From contig CAJVZR010000013.1 of assembly GCA_913019965.1 (NCBI GenBank), forward strand, positions 1 through 64,000: a stretch of DNA of 64,000 nt. The letters are read 5' to 3'. The translations under genes were made by a program, and so were the position numbers. Below the pieces are notes generated by a model. It saw only the letters and a list, made by a program, of their open reading frames with translations, was not told the origin of the DNA and searched no databases. This document shows, one piece after another, positions 60,535 to 64,000 of this stretch. This DNA is from an uncultured Oleispira sp. (lineage in GTDB: Bacteria > Pseudomonadota > Gammaproteobacteria > Pseudomonadales > Oceanobacteraceae). How positions within the stretch are numbered: position 1 is the first letter of the stretch; each line of letters begins with the position of its first letter.

Positions 60535-62202
60535 TTAGTTTTTACTGGCTACCTCATTGGGCTCTTGCGGAAGTCTGTAGCGTAAATCGTTCTCGTAGGA
60601 CTTTTTATAGACCCTTCTTTCAGCTTTAGGGCTAAAATCTTGTGATGCTAGGCTCTTGCTTGGGGTTATATGTGAAGAGCTAATCCCCATCAACTGGTTT
60701 GCATAATGAAATAGGTTATCTAATCGGAACCCTTCATTGCGATTATCGTGCATCGTTCTATAGCGACTCGGCTTAGTGAGCTCAAATTCTTCTGATACCC
60801 AAGTAATTAAGGGTACTTCAATCATGTTGGCTGTCACGTTATCAGGACTGTGGCCTTTTACATTGATCTTGTCATAGATCTCTTCACCGTGATCAGAAAA
60901 TAATGTCAGCGCTTTTATATGAGCAGAATTTTCTTTTAGCAGTACTAACGTTTCGTTCACCACAAAATCGGTATACAGCACTGAGTTGTCATACTGGTTA
61001 ATACTATCTATTTTTCCTTGAGATAAATCTTCTTCATAAGCCTGAACATTATTGTCGCTGAAATGATTAAAATCTTTAGGGTAGCGGTTTGCATATTGAG
61101 CGTGACTTCCCATCATATGAATGAAAATAACTTTGTGCTTAGCTTCGTCAGCTAAGGCTTCTTCGATATAGGGAAGCATGAAACCGTCGTAGCGGTTTAC
61201 TTCTACTCCTTGATAATCATTGCTTATGAATTGAGTTTCATCTGCTTGATCAGCAATCGAAGCTAAGGTTGCGCGTAAGGGTTGCTGGTTTGAAATCCAC
61301 CAGGTTTTAAATCCTGCCATATTAGCGGTATCAATAATACTCAACGCTTTGCGATATTCATTACCTTGCTCTGCTGTTGCTGAGGTTAAGGCAACTCGCA
61401 GTGACGCGTTAGTTTGAGCATGACTACTGACGACGTTATTGAAAACGACGATATTTTCATTCAATTGTTTTAATAAGGGTGTTGTATTTCGGTGGTAACC
61501 ATACACTGACATATGATTACGATTAATGGATTCACCAATTAAGAAGATATAAATTTGGGACGCTTGTTCTTGTTCAAGTGTTACATCCACAGAGGTATTA
61601 GCAATTAAATCTTTGCGTAAATTAATTTCTTGCTGTAGTCCGATATTACCTCGGTAATAGGAGGGCATGCTGCCTAAAACACCTGGAATAGTATCGTGAT
61701 ATTTTTGCATGATGGTAATGCGATACCCTGCGGTAAGACTTAAAATTACCCCCAGTACTAAAAAACTGGTTTTAGCTTTAGTGGCAGAAACATTAAAGTG
61801 TAAATATTGAAAAATTAGCAGTAGGGTAAGCCAATAAGCAGAAATAATGACGGCCAGTGGTACTGATGCATAGCTTGCAGCATATTCTAGCGCTTCGCTT
61901 GTATCGGTATTAAAGACAGCTTCTAAAGTCGCTGTAGTGAAAACGCCACCAAAGCTAATGGCATAGCCGATATCAATCGTACCGCCTATTATGAAAGGTA
62001 TTAATAGAAGTTTTATTAGATTGGGTTTACGCGAGACTAAACCAATCAACATTAAAATTAATGACCAGCCTAAGCGGGAATTGTACTCACCTTCACGCAC
62101 ATGGTCCGAAAAAGTAACTTCAATGAGTAGTGGAAATGCAAGGGCGAAAAGAATTCCTGCAAATGCCAAATAGAGTGCGCGATTGGACGGTGTCTGTGTC
62201 AT
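60535..62202 (-). CDS. Phosphoethanolamine transferase (EptA/sulfatase family)
   Basis: 555 residues. Five N-terminal helices (about 10-30, 40-60, 65-85, 118-140, 145-165) precede a periplasmic alkaline-phosphatase-fold domain. GESINRNHMSVYGYHRNTTPLL has the nucleophile Thr, GSHAQY and LFSDHGEE give further metal ligands, as does the KGHSPDN His. It would transfer phosphoethanolamine to lipid A or another envelope acceptor and lower polymyxin binding. Only few periplasmic Cys are present, unlike MCR/EptA of E. coli, so the acceptor is uncertain. Confidence 0.8.
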   Translation of the reverse strand: MTQTPSNRALYLAFAGILFALAFPLLIEVTFSDHVREGEYNSRLGWSLILMLIGLVSRKPNLIKLLLIPFIIGGTIDIGYAISFGGVFTTATLEAVFNTDTSEALEYAASYASVPLAVIISAYWLTLLLIFQYLHFNVSATKAKTSFLVLGVILSLTAGYRITIMQKYHDTIPGVLGSMPSYYRGNIGLQQEINLRKDLIANTSVDVTLEQEQASQIYIFLIGESINRNHMSVYGYHRNTTPLLKQLNENIVVFNNVVSSHAQTNASLRVALTSATAEQGNEYRKALSIIDTANMAGFKTWWISNQQPLRATLASIADQADETQFISNDYQGVEVNRYDGFMLPYIEEALADEAKHKVIFIHMMGSHAQYANRYPKDFNHFSDNNVQAYEEDLSQGKIDSINQYDNSVLYTDFVVNETLVLLKENSAHIKALTLFSDHGEEIYDKINVKGHSPDNVTANMIEVPLITWVSEEFELTKPSRYRTMHDNRNEGFRLDNLFHYANQLMGISSSHITPSKSLASQDFSPKAERRVYKKSYENDLRYRLPQEPNEVASKN

Positions 62203-62292
62203 AAATAATATTAACGAATGTCGATTAAAAAATTAGACGCTAATAATAACAGTAGCCCATATAAACGGAGATAGCTGTGTTTGGAACAATGT

Positions 62293-62340
62293 GTTCAGAA
62301 TTCAATACTTATTATAATTTCACGGTATAGAATTCTGAAC
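62293..62340. promoter_or_regulatory. Promoter of the phosphoethanolamine transferase inside a 16-bp inverted repeat
   Basis: GTTCAGAATTCAATAC at 62293-62308 and the reverse complement of 62325-62340 (GTTCAGAATTCTATAC) match at 15 of 16 bases. On the minus strand the -10 TATAAT (62316-62311) falls in the centre and the -35-like TTCAGA (62339-62334) in the upstream arm, exactly 17 bases apart. Start near 62304, leader about 100 bases. Confidence 0.65.
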
Positions 62341-62353
62341 TGTAAGAAAGGAA

Positions 62354-63370
62354 TTAGTTCCCTGCTTGCTGTACGCTTTTCATCAAATTACCAATAGCAA
62401 CCATTAAGGCTTCGCTGCGATTTTCACTGCGGAAAGCTTGTAAAATATGATCACGTTTGTTCGGTAATGGCATCAAATCAGCGACTAGGGCGTTAAAAGC
62501 TCCTTGGCCTTGATCATTGCTGGCAAGCACATTCAAAAACGCGAGCAATAAATCACCTTGTAAATCCTGCCAACAGCGGCTGGCGATTGAGGCGAGGACT
62601 TCAATGCTGGTAGATTTGGGATGCAATAAAATAACTTCGATCAGCATTTTACGCTGCTCAATATTTTGACTGTGGGATAACGCACGTATAAATGCGGCTA
62701 GATCTGCAGATTCAGCTCCCGTTTCAATCACCTTAGCGAGTCGATCGTTGATGGCAACTGATAGAGGAAAGTCAGGTTCAATATTTTCGAGAAAGCCTAA
62801 TAAGGTATTTAGCGGTGTTGCAGGCATGTTAGCAATGCCCTGGGCTACAAGTTTAGCATTTTGGTCCGTATCTATATTAACCACAACTTCTGCGATGCCT
62901 TGAAGGCCTAGTTGCTGCCAATTCTCCCAACCCATATCACCACTTAAGTAGGCGCGAGTTGTGGTATAAAAATTACTGTGACTTTGACCTAATGTCGCCA
63001 ACGCTAAAGAGTGAAAGTAGGCCATGCGGTTTTGATCTGGCTTGTAATAACAAGGCGCTTCGCCGTGTTCTTTATCAGGGTACTGTAAGCATCTTAACCA
63101 ATGGTTTAAAAAGGCATCACGATCTCCGGGCTGAATGAAATTTTGTTCATCCAGTGGCAATTTCAAGAACCAAATATTGTGATTGCCAGCTTTTTTCGGG
63201 TTCCAAGTCAGAATACCAATCCAAGCATGTTGTAAATAAGGAGATGGGTAGGGCTTATTCAGGTTTTCAATATCAGCAAAGTCCGCTTTAGAAATCTTCT
63301 GAATACGGCGGCCTAGATCAAAAATACGCATCTGTGCGCCGGTTTCTTCAACGAAATTACTGATACTCAC
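62354..63370 (-). CDS. DUF3549 family protein
   Basis: 338 residues, cytoplasmic, no signal or membrane segment. The N-terminal ISNFVEETGAQMRIFDLGRRIQKIS and YLQHAWIGILTW ... NIWFLKLPLDEQNFIQPGDRDAFL are characteristic of DUF3549, found in Pseudomonas and relatives. The second half is helical and repeat-like (LAAFIRALSHSQNIEQRKMLIEVIL), similar to HEAT-type helices. Function unknown. Divergent from the YqcC gene. Confidence 0.8.
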   Translation of the reverse strand: MSISNFVEETGAQMRIFDLGRRIQKISKADFADIENLNKPYPSPYLQHAWIGILTWNPKKAGNHNIWFLKLPLDEQNFIQPGDRDAFLNHWLRCLQYPDKEHGEAPCYYKPDQNRMAYFHSLALATLGQSHSNFYTTTRAYLSGDMGWENWQQLGLQGIAEVVVNIDTDQNAKLVAQGIANMPATPLNTLLGFLENIEPDFPLSVAINDRLAKVIETGAESADLAAFIRALSHSQNIEQRKMLIEVILLHPKSTSIEVLASIASRCWQDLQGDLLLAFLNVLASNDQGQGAFNALVADLMPLPNKRDHILQAFRSENRSEALMVAIGNLMKSVQQAGN

Positions 63371-63504
63371 AAGAGAACCTCAAAGCTAGTTATTAATTGC
63401 GCGTCATTTTAACGTAATAGCGGCAAAATGTTTATCTAATCCTATCTATCGTATACTAGGTCGCAAGAAAATTTTGGTACTCGCGATAAGATAGGCAGGG
63501 TGAA

Positions 63505-63831
63505 ATGAGCGAACTGGCTCAAGTAAAGATTTTATTGCAGTCTCTGCAGCAAGAGATGATGGATAGAGAGCTTTGGTCTTTAGTGGCTATTGAAGCTGAG
63601 GCTTTAATAAGCCAGCAGCCATTTTGCATGGATACGATGAATTTTAGTCAGTGGCTGCAATTTGTTTTTATTCCACGAATGCAGGCATTGATTGACGCGC
63701 AACAAGTTTTGCCAAAATTGAAGAAAGGGCAGGGGGTTGAGCCTATGGCCAGTGAATACTTTAAGCATCAGCCGAATGCTAAGGGAGTCATTTCCCTTAT
63801 CCGCCAGATTGATGAAGTCTTACAAGATTAA
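63505..63831 (+). CDS. YqcC family protein (DUF446)
   Basis: 108 residues, helical, no signal. LLQSLQQEMMDRELWS, PFCMDTMNFSQWLQFVFIPRMQALID and the C-terminal LIRQIDEVL match YqcC, a small conserved gammaproteobacterial protein often near truC. Function unknown. A gene with a membrane anchor follows 35 bp later. Confidence 0.82.
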   Translation: MSELAQVKILLQSLQQEMMDRELWSLVAIEAEALISQQPFCMDTMNFSQWLQFVFIPRMQALIDAQQVLPKLKKGQGVEPMASEYFKHQPNAKGVISLIRQIDEVLQD

Positions 63832-63866
63832 ATGAAGTTTACAAATAGAATTAATAGAGGTGAAAA

Positions 63867-64000
63867 ATGGCATTTATTTTAGCCGCATTGGGCGGAATCG
63901 TATTGGGAGGTGGTTTAGCTGGCTGGATATTATCAAGCCGCTGGCAGCAGCAAGTCGCAGAAGTGAAGACTGCCTTGACGGAGCTGGCTGAAAAACATCA
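63867..64000 (+). CDS. Membrane-anchored protein (3' end outside window)
   Basis: ATG 63867 behind AGAGGTG begins MAFILAALGGIVLGGGLAGW, one glycine-rich transmembrane helix, then SSRWQQQVAEVKTALTELAEKH, the start of a coiled coil. The frame is open to the window edge. Identity cannot be set from 44 residues. Confidence 0.6.
   Translation, partial: MAFILAALGGIVLGGGLAGWILSSRWQQQVAEVKTALTELAEKH

Overview
The window is chromosomal DNA of a gammaproteobacterium. Low-to-moderate GC, the gene set (RseP/BamA/LpxD/FabZ/LpxA/LpxB, GlnD/Map, YqcC and DUF3549 families) and the many c-di-GMP, chemotaxis and surface proteins suggest a marine Oceanospirillales-type organism (inference; no 16S gene is present). 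I see no tRNA, rRNA, CRISPR array, transposase or prophage.

Layout. 0-5 kb: the end of a secreted protein with five-residue repeats, a stand-alone cyclic-nucleotide-binding protein, a tiny membrane protein behind two FNR/Anr-type boxes, two tandem alkaline phosphatases (one exported, one lipoprotein) and a small CxxC protein. 5-13 kb: trmN6, an ABC-2 exporter pair, a GGDEF/EAL protein, and a periplasmic solute-binding protein divergent from a Cache-type chemoreceptor. 13-18 kb: dnaE and tilS without accA between them. 18-22 kb: a small exported protein and a GH5 glycosidase with a ricin-type lectin domain inside its catalytic domain. 22-32 kb: a four-gene envelope/signalling block: a 1933-residue thrombospondin-type-3/OmpA protein, an OmpR-type response regulator, a LysM-FecR protein and a CHASE2 histidine kinase. 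32-37 kb: adenine deaminase, then glnD and map on the minus strand. 37-52 kb: the conserved run rpsB-tsf-pyrH-frr-uppS-cdsA-dxr-rseP-bamA-skp-lpxD-fabZ-lpxA-lpxB-rnhB, linking translation, isoprenoid/undecaprenyl and phospholipid supply, outer-membrane assembly and lipid A synthesis. 52-64 kb: an HI0933-type flavoprotein, a lipoprotein gene with an amber codon in its signal peptide, two GNAT enzymes, a diguanylate cyclase, a TolA-like Lys/Ala-rich protein, an ArsM-like methyltransferase, YchJ, a phosphoethanolamine transferase, DUF3549 and YqcC proteins and a gene running off the end.

The best candidate for an undescribed system is the 22-32 kb block. The large surface protein seems to be a head-to-tail fusion of a calcium-repeat protein ending in a GlyGly-CTERM-like tail with a complete OmpA-type porin that keeps its own signal peptide. 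It is followed by a kinase/regulator pair and a peptidoglycan-binding FecR protein, and preceded by two direct repeats 20 bp apart that suit an OmpR-type regulator. Other items of note are the displaced dnaE-tilS pair, the amber-interrupted lipoprotein, and several long perfect inverted repeats sitting at promoters.
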